Counted from the first letter of the stretch, positions 1-9,094 are shown. The stretch is 35,821 bases of DNA from Flavobacteriaceae bacterium (GCA_003564185.1 PXFS01000103.1:1-35821); one strand, 5' to 3'. Made by a program: numbers and translations. The notes: generated from the sequence alone by a model not told the origin.

Positions 1-228
1 GAGATTAAATGCAAAATTCATAAATTAACAAGATTTATTTAAATATTACGCATTGAAAATCTGATTTGTATAACTATTTTTAATTTAGTTACAAGGAATT
101 GGGTTTCTCCTTTAATTAGAAATACAGCTAAAAAATTTAGAGAATACTTTAAAATATAACTGGTGTTTTAGAACAATCGGGGAAAAACATACACACATTT
201 TATTTAAATCTAAGTAAAATTTGCTTTT

Positions 229-260
229 AGCTTAAATTTTTCTGGTGAAAGCTTAAATTT
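229..260. repeat. 11-bp direct repeat upstream of truA
   Basis: AGCTTAAATTT occurs at 229-239 and again at 250-260, exactly 21 bp apart, about two helical turns, just before the truA start. The spacing on one DNA face would suit a dimeric regulator, but in AT-rich DNA a chance repeat is possible. Nothing else is recognisable in 1-280; no ORF there could be supported. Confidence 0.3.
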
Positions 261-280
261 GCAATTGAAAAAAATCAGGT

Positions 281-1030
281 TTGAGGTATTTTATTCAATT
301 ATCTTATAAAGGTACAAATTATCATGGTTGGCAAATTCAACCTGATCAAATTTCCGTGCAAGAAAAGATTGAATCTGCTATGCAGGTCGCCTTTCAAAAA
401 AAAATTGAAATTGTTGGTTGCGGGCGGACTGACACAGGAGTTCACGCTAAAAATTATTGGGCACATTTTGACGTAAACCAACTACCTATGTCCAAAGACC
501 AATTGGTATTTAAATTGAATAACCTCCTTCCTAAAGACATTGTTATTCATCATATTCAGCCTGTTAATTTGGAAGCACATGCACGTTTTGATGCTACTTA
601 TCGAAAATATATTTATCAAATTCACCAAGAGAAAGATCCTTTTAGCTTAGATTTTTCTCATTACGTCATCAAAAATTTAGCAATAGAGCGAATGAATGAG
701 GCCTGTGAAATTTTATGTCGTTATGAAAATTTTAAATCATTTTCCAAGGTAAAAACTCAAGTTTATACGTACAATTGTAAAATCATGAATGCCCATTGGA
801 AAAAAGAGAATAATTTGATCACTTTTGAAATAAAAGCTAACCGTTTTTTACGCAATATGGTGCGTGCTATTGTTGGCACTATGATTGACGTAGGACATGG
901 TAAAACAAGTCTTTCTGACTTTAAAGAAATTATTGAAAGTAAAAATAGAAGCAATGCAGGCACCTCTGTTCCCGCAAAAGGTTTGTTTTTGGTAGAAATA
1001 GGATATCCTCAACAAATAATTCAGCAGTAA
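281..1030 (+). CDS. truA: tRNA pseudouridine(38-40) synthase TruA
   Basis: Cytoplasmic enzyme that isomerises uridines 38-40 in the tRNA anticodon arm to pseudouridine. The 249-residue length is normal for TruA. The N-terminal YKGTNYHGWQ motif and the GCGRTDTGVHA active-site loop are intact, with catalytic Asp51; FLRNMVRAIVGTM in the C-terminal half is the second conserved block. The start codon is TTG: no in-frame ATG precedes it after the upstream stop at 266-268, and MRYFIQLSYKG is the usual family N-terminus. The stop overlaps the next gene's ATG by one base, so the two are probably co-transcribed. This is the canonical TruA of the window; a diverged paralogue lies at 11558-12337. Confidence 0.96.
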   Translation: MRYFIQLSYKGTNYHGWQIQPDQISVQEKIESAMQVAFQKKIEIVGCGRTDTGVHAKNYWAHFDVNQLPMSKDQLVFKLNNLLPKDIVIHHIQPVNLEAHARFDATYRKYIYQIHQEKDPFSLDFSHYVIKNLAIERMNEACEILCRYENFKSFSKVKTQVYTYNCKIMNAHWKKENNLITFEIKANRFLRNMVRAIVGTMIDVGHGKTSLSDFKEIIESKNRSNAGTSVPAKGLFLVEIGYPQQIIQQ

Positions 1031-2808
1031 TGGCTTCAAAAACTGGAAATGCATTTGATTATGGGCTTTTTAAAAGGCTTTTAAAGTACACTAAGCCTTA
1101 CAAAGCTACCTTTATATTCGTAGCATTTGCTGCTATATTGCTGTCTGTTGTTGGGGTAATTAGACCGCAATTACTTCAATGGACTATAGATTTAGCAATT
1201 GTTCCTCAAGACAGTGAAGAACTGGTATTTTTTGTGAGTTTAATGTTAGCAGCTTTAATTGCTGAAGTTGTTTTTCAATTAAGCTTTATCTTTTTTGCAA
1301 ATTGGCTAGGACAAGAAGTGGTTCGTGATTTGCGTGTTCAACTATTTGAACACATGATGAATTTTAAAAAGCAATATTTTGATAATTCTGCAGTGGGAAG
1401 GCTTGTAACTAGAGCTGTAAGCGATATTGAAACAATTGCTAGTATATTTAGTCAAGGGCTTTTCATGATTGTAAGCGATGTGTTAAAAATGCTTGCTATT
1501 TTAATTTTTATGTTTTGGAAAAGCTGGGAACTTACTTTAATTGTATTGATTGTATTTCCTATCATTATTTATGCTACACGCCTTTTTCAGCGTAAGATGA
1601 AGGCTGCCTTTGAGATTGTTAGAACGCGAGTTGCTGATTTAAATACTTTTGTTCAAGAGCGCATCACAGGAATGAAAATTGTACAGGTGTTTAATCGTGA
1701 AAAAGTTGAGCAAGAAAATTTTACCCAAATCAATGAAGAACACAAACAAGCATGGATCAAAACAGTATGGTATAATTCCATTTATTTTGCTTTTGTTGAA
1801 ATGTTGACTTCTGTAACCATTGGTTTAATTATTTGGTATGGAGGATTGAGGTTAGTTTCAGATGATGTGCTTTCCATTGGAATTATTGTGATGTTTATTG
1901 AACTTTCTCAACAATTGTTTAGACCGCTTAGACAAATTGCAGATAAATTTAATTCCTTACAAATGGGAATGGTAGCTGCTAATCGGGTTTTTGGCATTTT
2001 AGATACCCAATCGAGCATACAAAATAATGGAGAGATAATTGCTGAAAACCTAAAAGGGAATATTCATTTTTCTAATGTAAGATTTGGCTATAAACCTGAT
2101 GAAGAAGTAATTAAGGGAATTAATTTAAAAATTAATGCAGGCGAAACCATTGCTATTGTTGGTGCTACTGGTGCAGGAAAAAGTACCATAATCAATCTAT
2201 TAGGTAGATTTTACGAAATTAATTCGGGACATATTTTTGTAGATGATGTTGATATTAAGAAATACGATTTAATTTCTTTACGTAATTCAATTGCTGTGGT
2301 CTTACAAGATGTTTTCTTGTTTGCCGATACCATTCTGAATAATATTACCTTGAATAAAAAAGAAATCACAGAGCAAGAGGTTATTGAAGCTGCAAAAGAA
2401 ATTGGCGTTCACGATTTTATTTCAAGTTTACCTATGGGATATCATTATAATGTAAAAGAACGTGGAGCCATGTTATCCTCTGGACAACGACAATTAATTT
2501 CATTTTTACGGGCTTATGTAAGTCAACCTAGTATTTTGGTTTTAGATGAAGCTACTTCGTCTATTGACACCTACAGCGAACTCTTAATTCAACAAGCTAC
2601 AGAGAAAATTACGAAAGGTAGAACTTCAATAATCATTGCGCACCGATTAGCAACCATTAAAAATGCCGATCAAATCGTTGTGATGGAGGACGGTAAAATT
2701 ATTGAAACTGGTACACATAAAGAGTTGATTAAAAAACCTACTGGTGGTTACAAAAAACTCTATGACGCTCAATTCAAGGAAAAAGCTATATTAACTGCTG
2801 ATAAATAA
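1030..2808 (+). CDS. MsbA-like ABC exporter (fused membrane and ATPase domains)
   Basis: Half-transporter of 592 residues that would act as a homodimer in the inner membrane. Residues ~20-315 form the six-helix exporter membrane domain. The C-terminal ATPase domain has Walker A GATGAGKST at ~378-386, the signature LSSGQRQ at ~482-488, Walker B ILVLDEATSSID at ~500-511 and an H-loop His in IIAHR at ~540. All catalytic motifs are intact. Members of this family export lipids, peptides or drugs; MsbA flips lipid A, but the sequence alone does not fix the substrate. Its ATG overlaps the truA stop, so the two are translationally coupled. No terminator-like hairpin is seen after the stop. Confidence 0.93.
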   Translation: MASKTGNAFDYGLFKRLLKYTKPYKATFIFVAFAAILLSVVGVIRPQLLQWTIDLAIVPQDSEELVFFVSLMLAALIAEVVFQLSFIFFANWLGQEVVRDLRVQLFEHMMNFKKQYFDNSAVGRLVTRAVSDIETIASIFSQGLFMIVSDVLKMLAILIFMFWKSWELTLIVLIVFPIIIYATRLFQRKMKAAFEIVRTRVADLNTFVQERITGMKIVQVFNREKVEQENFTQINEEHKQAWIKTVWYNSIYFAFVEMLTSVTIGLIIWYGGLRLVSDDVLSIGIIVMFIELSQQLFRPLRQIADKFNSLQMGMVAANRVFGILDTQSSIQNNGEIIAENLKGNIHFSNVRFGYKPDEEVIKGINLKINAGETIAIVGATGAGKSTIINLLGRFYEINSGHIFVDDVDIKKYDLISLRNSIAVVLQDVFLFADTILNNITLNKKEITEQEVIEAAKEIGVHDFISSLPMGYHYNVKERGAMLSSGQRQLISFLRAYVSQPSILVLDEATSSIDTYSELLIQQATEKITKGRTSIIIAHRLATIKNADQIVVMEDGKIIETGTHKELIKKPTGGYKKLYDAQFKEKAILTADK

Positions 2809-2890
2809 TTTTCTTTGTGTCTGTAATGCACTTTTACAATCATCTTTTTTCAATTTAGCTTCTTATTCAAGGATTTTTATTGATTCACTT

Positions 2891-2950
2891 ATACCAGGTA
2901 TTATTTGAAATTACTGTAAAAGAACTTGATAGTTTTATTTCTTTAGGTGA
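2891..2950 (+). repeat. Dispersed intergenic repeat, copy A
   Basis: The 25 bases starting ATACCAGGTATTATTTGAAA (2891-2915) match 15149-15173 with two mismatches, and weaker similarity continues for about 30 more bases (TTGAT followed by A/T-rich sequence). A degenerate inverted copy lies at 3030-3054. All three copies are intergenic, which suggests a small family of dispersed repeats. Confidence 0.5.
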
Positions 2951-3029
2951 ATTTGAAAAATCAAGCATAGCTCTAGTCATGGTTTCTTTTTGAAATGAAA
3001 AACAAATGAAAAAAGGGCGTTTTATTGCG

Positions 3030-3054
3030 GTAATTTCAATTGATAAACGGTAAT
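3030..3054 (-). repeat. Dispersed intergenic repeat, inverted copy B
   Basis: Read on the minus strand this stretch resembles 2891-2915. The core GTAATTTCAA (3030-3039) is the exact reverse complement of TTGAAATTAC at 2905-2914. Copies A and B are therefore imperfect terminal inverted repeats around a ~165-bp interval with no gene, a MITE-like arrangement. No target-site duplication could be identified. Confidence 0.4.
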
Positions 3055-3058
3055 ACTA

Positions 3059-3278
3059 TTGCGTTAGGGATGGAAGTGAAAAACCCGTAAAGCTTTAGGT
3101 GCTTAGGTTTTTACCCATTTAAAAGCGACCGGCAGGAAGCTCTTTAAATGGGGTTAAGCCCAATTTTTTATTTCAAATCTTAAGCTTATTTTGGCTTTAA
3201 AACCTCCACCTAAAGCTGCGGATTTGTAACGGACAACCCGACCTTTGTTTGCTGGTACAAAAACAAAGGGAACGCCCC
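3059..3278 (+). ncRNA. Structured RNA element, Flavo-1-like candidate
   Basis: Several stems nest inside each other: GCGTT (3061-3065) with AACGC (3271-3275) closes the element; AGCTTTAGGTG (3091-3101) pairs perfectly with 3207-3217; CCCATTTAAA (3114-3123) pairs perfectly with 3143-3152 around a 19-nt loop; CCTTTGTTT (3242-3250) pairs perfectly with 3261-3269. The opening GCGTTAGGGATGGAAG and the closing CCCGACC...GGGAACGCCC resemble an intergenic element I recall from many flavobacterial genomes, possibly the Flavo-1 RNA family, but that name is from memory. Strand is inferred from that resemblance. It sits between convergent genes, so it may be an independent RNA or a 3'-UTR structure rather than a riboswitch. 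Confidence 0.5.
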
Positions 3279-3291
3279 CATTATGAAGGAT

Positions 3292-4026
3292 TTAATTGGC
3301 TTGAAATGGAAGATAATAAGTTAGCCCCACTAAAAAGTTAATTTGCATTAAGGAGGTTTGGTCTTCTTCTAACTCATTTAGTCGGTAGCTGTTTTCGGGT
3401 GTATAACTTCTTACCGAAGTAAGCGATCCTAAAATAAAATTGGAGGATAAGTTAAGAAAGAGTTGGTCTGTTAAATGGTACTGATACCCTATTTCGGTTC
3501 TTAAACCAAACCCATTTCCAGAGGCGCGGCGTTCATAATTTTGAAAAAGTGTTGCAAATTCTTGCTGCATGTCGAAGTAAGTAACCCCATAACTAAAATA
3601 AAATAAATCTTGGTCTCTGAAGCCTTTAACCAAGTTGTTCACGTTGATGCTGTAGCTATTGATATTTAACTCGTTTTTATAGAAAAGCTCTCCAAAACGA
3701 TCAAAGCTATCTGAAAAACTTGAATTTGAATAGGAAAATCCTATACCAAAAAAGGAATTTACATAAAACCCAGCATTCAATTCATAAGCATAACCCGCCC
3801 CTACATTATCACGAAAATTGACAACATCATCTACTGGAACGGTAGGTCTAAAAATGCTCATATCAGTAAAGCCTAGCGGTGACACCTGAAAATAAAAAGC
3901 GCGCCAATTGTCTTTATCTGAACTTTCTTCTTGTTCTAAACTTGCGTAGGTTGTTTGATGTTCAGATTGAGATATAGCAAAAGATAGGCTGAGAAGTGCT
4001 AAGCATAGAAACGTAGAATTTTTCAT
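3292..4026 (-). CDS. Exported outer-membrane beta-barrel-like protein, function unknown
   Basis: A 244-residue protein with a Sec signal peptide (MKNSTFLCLALLSLSFA, cleavage probably near residue 20). The mature part alternates aromatic and polar residues in the manner of small outer-membrane barrels, for example GYAYELNAGFYVN and IGFSYSNSSF, and ends in LTYYLPFQAN. No catalytic motif is seen and I do not recognise the family. Its ATG overlaps the stop of the upstream TRIC-like gene by one base, so it is the last gene of a minus-strand run with the TRIC-like and RDD genes. It ends next to the structured element at 3059-3278. Confidence 0.75.
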   Translation of the reverse strand: MKNSTFLCLALLSLSFAISQSEHQTTYASLEQEESSDKDNWRAFYFQVSPLGFTDMSIFRPTVPVDDVVNFRDNVGAGYAYELNAGFYVNSFFGIGFSYSNSSFSDSFDRFGELFYKNELNINSYSINVNNLVKGFRDQDLFYFSYGVTYFDMQQEFATLFQNYERRASGNGFGLRTEIGYQYHLTDQLFLNLSSNFILGSLTSVRSYTPENSYRLNELEEDQTSLMQINFLVGLTYYLPFQAN

Positions 4027-4640
4027 TAGTTTTTATTTGATTTATAGATATCTGGTAAACTTATTTTGAAAACTACTGCAAGTAAGCGAATAGCCACGAC
4101 AACAACAAATGAAACAACAAATATAATACTGTCTGGTGCATTGAAATAATTTAAAGCAAAATAAAAAACACCTCCCATAATACAAGCTGTAGCATAAATT
4201 TCTTGTCGAAAAATAATAGGAATTTCGTTGCATAAAATATCTCTTATCACCCCACCAAAGCACGCACTCATGGTGCCAAATGCAATACAAATAATAGGGT
4301 GTAAATCGGCTGAAAGTGCTTTTTCTACACCTACCACAGTGTATAAGCCAATCCCCAGCGTATCAAATAAAAAAAGTGATTTTCTGAAAAAGTTTAAGCG
4401 TTCTTTGAAGATGATTGCTATCAAGGCAAATAGTAAAATAGTATAAACATAGAGCATATTGTTAAGCCAGCCGACATCAGTTTGTAAAAGTACATCTCTA
4501 AGGGTACCCCCTCCTACAGAAGTAACAAAAGCTATAATTACAATTCCAAAAGGATCTAATTTTTTCCGCATTCCAGCTAAAGCTCCAGAAATGGAAAAAG
4601 CTACAACCCCAAGAATATCTAATACAAGTATAAAGTCCAA
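4026..4640 (-). CDS. TRIC/YadS-like membrane channel protein (UPF0126)
   Basis: A 204-residue inner-membrane protein made of two copies of the glycine-rich UPF0126 domain: the first holds GALAGMRKKLDPFGI and SVGGGTLRDVLL (to about residue 52), the second FGTMSACFGGVIRDILCNE (about 120-140). Bacterial homologues are related to trimeric intracellular cation channels and may conduct monovalent cations. The start codon is TTG, giving MDFILVLDILGVVAFSISG, which matches the usual family N-terminus; no upstream ATG fits. It begins one base after the RDD gene ends and its stop overlaps the barrel-protein start, so the three are likely one transcript. Confidence 0.88.
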   Translation of the reverse strand: MDFILVLDILGVVAFSISGALAGMRKKLDPFGIVIIAFVTSVGGGTLRDVLLQTDVGWLNNMLYVYTILLFALIAIIFKERLNFFRKSLFLFDTLGIGLYTVVGVEKALSADLHPIICIAFGTMSACFGGVIRDILCNEIPIIFRQEIYATACIMGGVFYFALNYFNAPDSIIFVVSFVVVVAIRLLAVVFKISLPDIYKSNKN

Positions 4641-4641
4641 G

Positions 4642-5349
4642 TTATTGGTTTTTAGTAATAAAATTGTAATCTTTTAAAATCTGTAAAATAAATTGATTAG
4701 CTCTAAGTTTAGTTTCCAGCCTGAGTTTTCCCATGATCTTAAGTTTTAATTGTTCAAGTGTATTTGCGTTGTTTGTTTTTTTTGCGTTGAAATAAATATT
4801 TCGAATACGCTGGATATCTTGATCGGTAAACAAAACCACTTGATCAAATTCAGGTTGGTAATTTTCTGAATAAGTGAAATTTAATGCTAAGCCTTTTGGT
4901 TTTTTCTCAGAAACCACAATGGTTTTAGCTGCTAAATCTCCTAAGCGTTGATTTCTATCTGAAATAATAATTGCAATTAATGCGATTACTCCTGATAAGG
5001 CAGAAATTTCAATTAAACGTAAAATCCAACGCATGAGGTAATCTCCTAAACTTGGCGCAGTACCGTCTTCCTTAATGACCCTGATTTGTAGAGCATTTTT
5101 ACCAGGACTTTGTCCATTATTAAAAATTTCAAATAACAGGTGGTAGAGCAAAACAGGTAACAATAATACAGTTAATAAACTTAAAGCAAAAGTATCTGAA
5201 GCAACTCCAAAAGTGATTAATACAACAATAAAAACATAAATCCCGATGATGAGTAAGTCGACTAAATAGGCGAAAATACGATCTGTTAAATAAGCAGGTT
5301 TTTGGGCAATTTTTACATTTTGACTGATTTCTATGCTAAAATTATTCAT
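4642..5349 (-). CDS. RDD-family inner-membrane protein
   Basis: A 235-residue protein whose first ~150 residues are an RDD domain: the opening AYLTDRIFAYLVDLLIIG supplies the Arg/Asp pattern, followed by two or three helices, NGQSPGKNALQIRVI and a further conserved RLIEISALSG helix. The C-terminal ~80 residues are soluble, charged and probably cytoplasmic. The function of RDD proteins is unclear, though some take part in ion exchange. It is transcribed divergently from the SpoIIM-like gene, with only 36 bases between the two ATGs. RDD and SpoIIM genes are recurrent neighbours of MoxR clusters, so this gene probably belongs functionally with 5386-11540. Confidence 0.88.
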   Translation of the reverse strand: MNNFSIEISQNVKIAQKPAYLTDRIFAYLVDLLIIGIYVFIVVLITFGVASDTFALSLLTVLLLPVLLYHLLFEIFNNGQSPGKNALQIRVIKEDGTAPSLGDYLMRWILRLIEISALSGVIALIAIIISDRNQRLGDLAAKTIVVSEKKPKGLALNFTYSENYQPEFDQVVLFTDQDIQRIRNIYFNAKKTNNANTLEQLKLKIMGKLRLETKLRANQFILQILKDYNFITKNQ

Positions 5350-5385
5350 AAATTCATTTATATTTGAAGCTATATTTTTGATCTT

Positions 5386-6357
5386 ATGCGTGAGGCTTCA
5401 TTTGTTCAGCAAAATAAGCATAAATGGACTGAATTTGAAAATTTTCTTTCGAAGAAAAACTATTTAAGTCCAAGAGAGCTGACCACTTATTACATTAGTA
5501 TTTCGGAGGATTTAAGTTATGCGCAAACTTTTTATCCTCAAAGTGATATAGTGAATTACTTAAATACATTGACGGCAAGGGCTCATCGAAAAATAAATGA
5601 AAATAAAAGAACCACCAAAAATCAATTAGTAGCCTTTTATACCAAAGGATTTCCTAAAATGTTTCGTTCTTATTTTAAAGAGCTTGCTATTGCGTTTGCC
5701 TTGTTTTTAGGCTTTAGCATTATAGGAGCATATTCTGCTTCACAAGACGTTAATTTTGTGCGCTTAATTTTAGGTGATGATTATGTGAATATGACCTTGA
5801 ATAATATTGAAAAAGGTGACCCTATGGCGGTCTATAAGGAGGCTAATTCAGTTGATATGTTTTTAGGCATTACCATCAACAATATTCGCGTAGGTTTACT
5901 TTCGTTTGCTGCTGGTATTTTATTTGGTGTTGGAACGATTTTTATTGCCCTACAAAATGGTATTATGCTAGGTTCATTTCAATATTTTTTTTACGAAAAA
6001 GACCTGCTCTGGGAGTCGGTCAGAACGATTTGGATTCACGGAACAATTGAAATTTCCGTTATCATTATTTGTATTGCCGCTGGATTAGTGTTGGCAAAAG
6101 GAATTATATTTCCTGGTACTTACACGCGAATAAAGTCTTTCACACTTCGTGCTAAAGATGCACTTAAGATTGTAATTAGTACTGTACCATTCTTTATTGT
6201 AGCTGGATTTTTGGAAGGCTTTGTTACAAGGATGACGTATATGCCTGACCTCATAGCTATATTTATTATTAGTGGATCACTTAGTTTAATTTTATATTAC
6301 TACCTATTTTTACCGCTTCAACTTAACTCTAAACAACAAAAAAATGCAAGACAATAA
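5386..6357 (+). CDS. SpoIIM-like integral membrane protein
   Basis: A 323-residue membrane protein of the stage II sporulation M family (DUF95). A soluble N-terminal ~100 residues is followed by several membrane helices, with the conserved ITINNIRVGLLSFAAGILFG block near 165-185 and the helix ending in IHGTIEISVIIICIAAGLVL near 225-240. In Bacillus SpoIIM works in engulfment with peptidoglycan hydrolases; this lineage does not sporulate, so the role here is presumably in the envelope. First gene of a six-gene run; its end overlaps the next start by 14 bases. Confidence 0.88.
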   Translation: MREASFVQQNKHKWTEFENFLSKKNYLSPRELTTYYISISEDLSYAQTFYPQSDIVNYLNTLTARAHRKINENKRTTKNQLVAFYTKGFPKMFRSYFKELAIAFALFLGFSIIGAYSASQDVNFVRLILGDDYVNMTLNNIEKGDPMAVYKEANSVDMFLGITINNIRVGLLSFAAGILFGVGTIFIALQNGIMLGSFQYFFYEKDLLWESVRTIWIHGTIEISVIIICIAAGLVLAKGIIFPGTYTRIKSFTLRAKDALKIVISTVPFFIVAGFLEGFVTRMTYMPDLIAIFIISGSLSLILYYYLFLPLQLNSKQQKNARQ

Positions 6358-7219
6358 ATTTAAGTTTGATAAAACACGAGAATTTGGTGAATTAATTTCT
6401 GACACTTTTAATTTTGCGAAATTCTATTATGTAGAGCTTTGGCAAGTGTTTTTAAAATTCATTATTCCCTTTCTTGCCCCGATATTACTATTAACATTTT
6501 ACGTAGAATATAATACAACTAGCAGTTTTGATTTTGATATTTCAAATCCTACAAGCATCAATCAAATAAATCAACAAGATTTAGATTTTAGTCTTATTAT
6601 TATAAATTTAATTATTGCTCTTTTAAGCATTGTACTGTTTGTGGTTATGGAGTTAGCTATTTTAGGTGCAGTAAAATCCTACCATGAAAAGGGTAGCTTT
6701 TCAAATGATTTTATTTCAAAAGTGATTAAATCGCAATTCTCTAACGCAATAGGTTTATCTATATTGATTGGCTTAATAATTGTTATTGGAGCTTTTTTAT
6801 GTGTAATTCCAGGGATTTATTTTTTTGTTGTTTTTTCCATTGCTTTACCCCTTTTAGTTTTTAAAGACATGACTACAGGTGAAATAATAAATGAATGTTT
6901 CAGGCTTATAAAAGACAATTGGTGGGTTACTTTTGGAGCAATTATTGTTTTTGGACTCATAGTCCTTTTAATCAGCATAATTTTGACTATTCCAGCCGAA
7001 ATATACATGGCAATTGCAGAATTAACCAATACAGAAATGGTAAATTATTCAACTTTTGATAAAATAATTATTGCCTTATTTTCAAGTATTGGTATGTTTT
7101 TTCAATATGTTTTTAATGTCTTATCAATATTGCTTTCAGCGATTATATATTTTAATCTGAATGAACAAAAGTACGGAGAATCAGATTTGGATGAAATTGA
7201 TCAAATAGGCGATTTTTAA
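6344..7219 (+). CDS. Multi-pass membrane protein of the MoxR cluster
   Basis: A 291-residue protein with five or six predicted helices, including LIALLSIVLFVVMELAILGA (~95-115), LIGLIIVIGAFLCVIPGIYF (~140-165) and FGLIVLLISIILTIPAEIYM (~205-230). The pattern of an IPGIYFFVVFSIALPLLVF turn followed by a large helix recalls the GDPD-type membrane domain/DUF4013-like proteins, but I cannot assign a family with certainty. The start lies inside the 3' end of the SpoIIM-like gene and the stop overlaps the next ATG (TAATG), so it is coupled to both. Probably an envelope partner of the MoxR ATPase encoded downstream. Confidence 0.8.
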   Translation: MQDNKFKFDKTREFGELISDTFNFAKFYYVELWQVFLKFIIPFLAPILLLTFYVEYNTTSSFDFDISNPTSINQINQQDLDFSLIIINLIIALLSIVLFVVMELAILGAVKSYHEKGSFSNDFISKVIKSQFSNAIGLSILIGLIIVIGAFLCVIPGIYFFVVFSIALPLLVFKDMTTGEIINECFRLIKDNWWVTFGAIIVFGLIVLLISIILTIPAEIYMAIAELTNTEMVNYSTFDKIIIALFSSIGMFFQYVFNVLSILLSAIIYFNLNEQKYGESDLDEIDQIGDF

Positions 7220-7917
7220 TGAGTAATATTTTATCTCATATTATTCTAAATTCTTTACAACTTGCTCACTATCAGCAAGAAGAAATCCCTGTTTTTGATG
7301 AGGCTACCATCAAACGCTTAAAAGATGAAAACATTTATAAATATCAAGAAAACCTTGATGTTCCTGAATCGCTTTGGGATCAATTTTGGAATTGGGTTGG
7401 TCGTTTTTTTACTAAGTTTTTAGATGCCATATTTGGAATGAATAGACCTACTTGGTGGAACATTTTTATTGACCTTCTTCCCTACTTGGTTATTGGGTTA
7501 GTAATAGGACTTCTAATTTATTTATTTATTAAAAACAATCCACTTCGTAAACCCATAAAAAGCACACAAGAATCTAGTGATGTTTTACTGCATAATCTTC
7601 GCCCAGATGAACGGAAATCTACTATTGAAGACTTGATTGATAAAGCTAGAAAAAATAAGGATTATCAACTATTAATTCGCTACCAATACATAGAAATTTT
7701 GAACGATTTGGACAGATTAAATTTTATTCAGTTTGAAGCTGATAAAACCAATAGCGATTATTTTTATGAATTAAGCTCAAGTTTGTTTTTAAATCATTTT
7801 AGGCAACTTACCTACTTTTATGAATATGCTTGGTATGGCAATTTTAGAGTCAATCAAGAAGTTTATGCAAAATACGAGAAATCATTACAGCAACTTCAAT
7901 ATCAATTGAAAAAATAG
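7219..7917 (+). CDS. DUF4129-type membrane protein
   Basis: A 232-residue protein. The N-terminal ~95 residues probably face the periplasm, one clear membrane helix follows (LPYLVIGLVIGLLIYLFI, ~90-108), and the C-terminal ~110 residues form the DUF4129 region, with LIDKARKNKDYQLLIRYQYIEIL and the Trp/Tyr-rich LTYFYEYAWYGNF. DUF4129 domains are common in MoxR/DUF58/transglutaminase gene sets. Stop and start overlap or abut on both sides (TAATG before; one base to the next ATG). The cytoplasmic tail may be a substrate or scaffold for the MoxR ATPase; that is inference from neighbourhood. Confidence 0.82.
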   Translation: MSNILSHIILNSLQLAHYQQEEIPVFDEATIKRLKDENIYKYQENLDVPESLWDQFWNWVGRFFTKFLDAIFGMNRPTWWNIFIDLLPYLVIGLVIGLLIYLFIKNNPLRKPIKSTQESSDVLLHNLRPDERKSTIEDLIDKARKNKDYQLLIRYQYIEILNDLDRLNFIQFEADKTNSDYFYELSSSLFLNHFRQLTYFYEYAWYGNFRVNQEVYAKYEKSLQQLQYQLKK

Positions 7918-7918
7918 C

Positions 7919-9094
7919 ATGGGAAAGAGAGAAAAAATAATTATTGGGTTTCTTATTTTGACCATTGCTGTATTGGTCTACTTTGAAGTAACTAGTCCAG
8001 AGCCATTAGATTTTAGACCAGATTATACTTTTGAATCAACTAGCACCTTAGGAAGTAAAGCCTTTAATGAAGCCGTAGAAAACTCCACTTTTGAAAATAT
8101 TTCCTACATAGACAAAAGTATTTATGAATCATTTGTAAATAATGAAATTGAAAATGGAACATTGATATTTATCAATCAAAGTTCTTCCATCTCTAAAGTT
8201 GGATGGGAAAAATTGAAAGATTGGGTAAAAGAAGGAAATCAGCTTTTTATTTCCAATAATTATTTTTCTGCTGCGCTAACCAATGATTATAAATTTTCTA
8301 CAAGGAATTTCACCAATAATTTAGGACAAAATTATTTTGATTCAAAACTCACCAGTATTTCTGAAAAAGAATTTCCTTCTGGAAAATACATCACACAGCA
8401 ATATTTTATTCGCTTAGATAGTATTACAGCAGATACTTTGGGTTATGTTTCGCCTTTGAAAGAGGATCAAGCGTCTTACCCAAACCTACTACGAATCAAA
8501 GAAGGTGACGGAGAAATATTTTTACACTCACATCCTGAAAGTTTTGGTAATTTTTACTTTTTACGAAGGTCTCATCATGCTTATGTAGAGGAAATATTTG
8601 CTCTTTTTAATAACAAAGAAAATCTATACTTAGATGCCTATTTTAAGTCTGGCAAACAAGTTGTTACTTCCCCGCTTCAATTTATATTAAAAGATAGAGC
8701 TTTAAAGTGGATGTTCTATAGTCTATTAATAGGTGTTTTACTTATGCTTATTTTTATGGCTAAACGAAAACAAAAAGCTATTCCGGTAGTAAAACCTTAT
8801 CCTAATAAATCAGTTGAATTTATAAGAACTATTTCAGATGTTTTTCAGAAAAAGCAAAGTAATGAGGAATTTGTACATATGAAAACTCAACAATTACAAA
8901 AAAAGTGGTTCCTAGAATTTGGAGTAAGTAAAAATCCAAGTAATGAAGAGCTACAGGTAATTGCTCAGAAAAAAGAAATGGATGTGGAAGACGTACAAAA
9001 TGATTTGAAACAAATCAAAAAAATTAGCAATAAGCTTGAAATTGAACAAAGAGACTTAAAAAAAGTGATTAGAATTGTAAAAAAATACATGTAA
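7919..9094 (+). CDS. DUF4350-domain membrane protein
   Basis: A 391-residue protein with an N-terminal membrane anchor (IIIGFLILTIAVLVYFEV, ~7-24), a DUF4350 domain at roughly 40-220 (GTLIFINQSSSISKVGWEKL, then a GDGEIFLHSHP segment), a second membrane helix at ~262-280 (WMFYSLLIGVLLMLIFMA) and a Lys/Glu-rich cytoplasmic tail of about 110 residues. DUF4350 has a class-I glutamine-amidotransferase-like fold that usually lacks catalytic function, so a binding or structural role is likelier. It overlaps the moxR start by one base. Its place between DUF4129 and MoxR is typical of this conserved cluster. Confidence 0.84.
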   Translation: MGKREKIIIGFLILTIAVLVYFEVTSPEPLDFRPDYTFESTSTLGSKAFNEAVENSTFENISYIDKSIYESFVNNEIENGTLIFINQSSSISKVGWEKLKDWVKEGNQLFISNNYFSAALTNDYKFSTRNFTNNLGQNYFDSKLTSISEKEFPSGKYITQQYFIRLDSITADTLGYVSPLKEDQASYPNLLRIKEGDGEIFLHSHPESFGNFYFLRRSHHAYVEEIFALFNNKENLYLDAYFKSGKQVVTSPLQFILKDRALKWMFYSLLIGVLLMLIFMAKRKQKAIPVVKPYPNKSVEFIRTISDVFQKKQSNEEFVHMKTQQLQKKWFLEFGVSKNPSNEELQVIAQKKEMDVEDVQNDLKQIKKISNKLEIEQRDLKKVIRIVKKYM

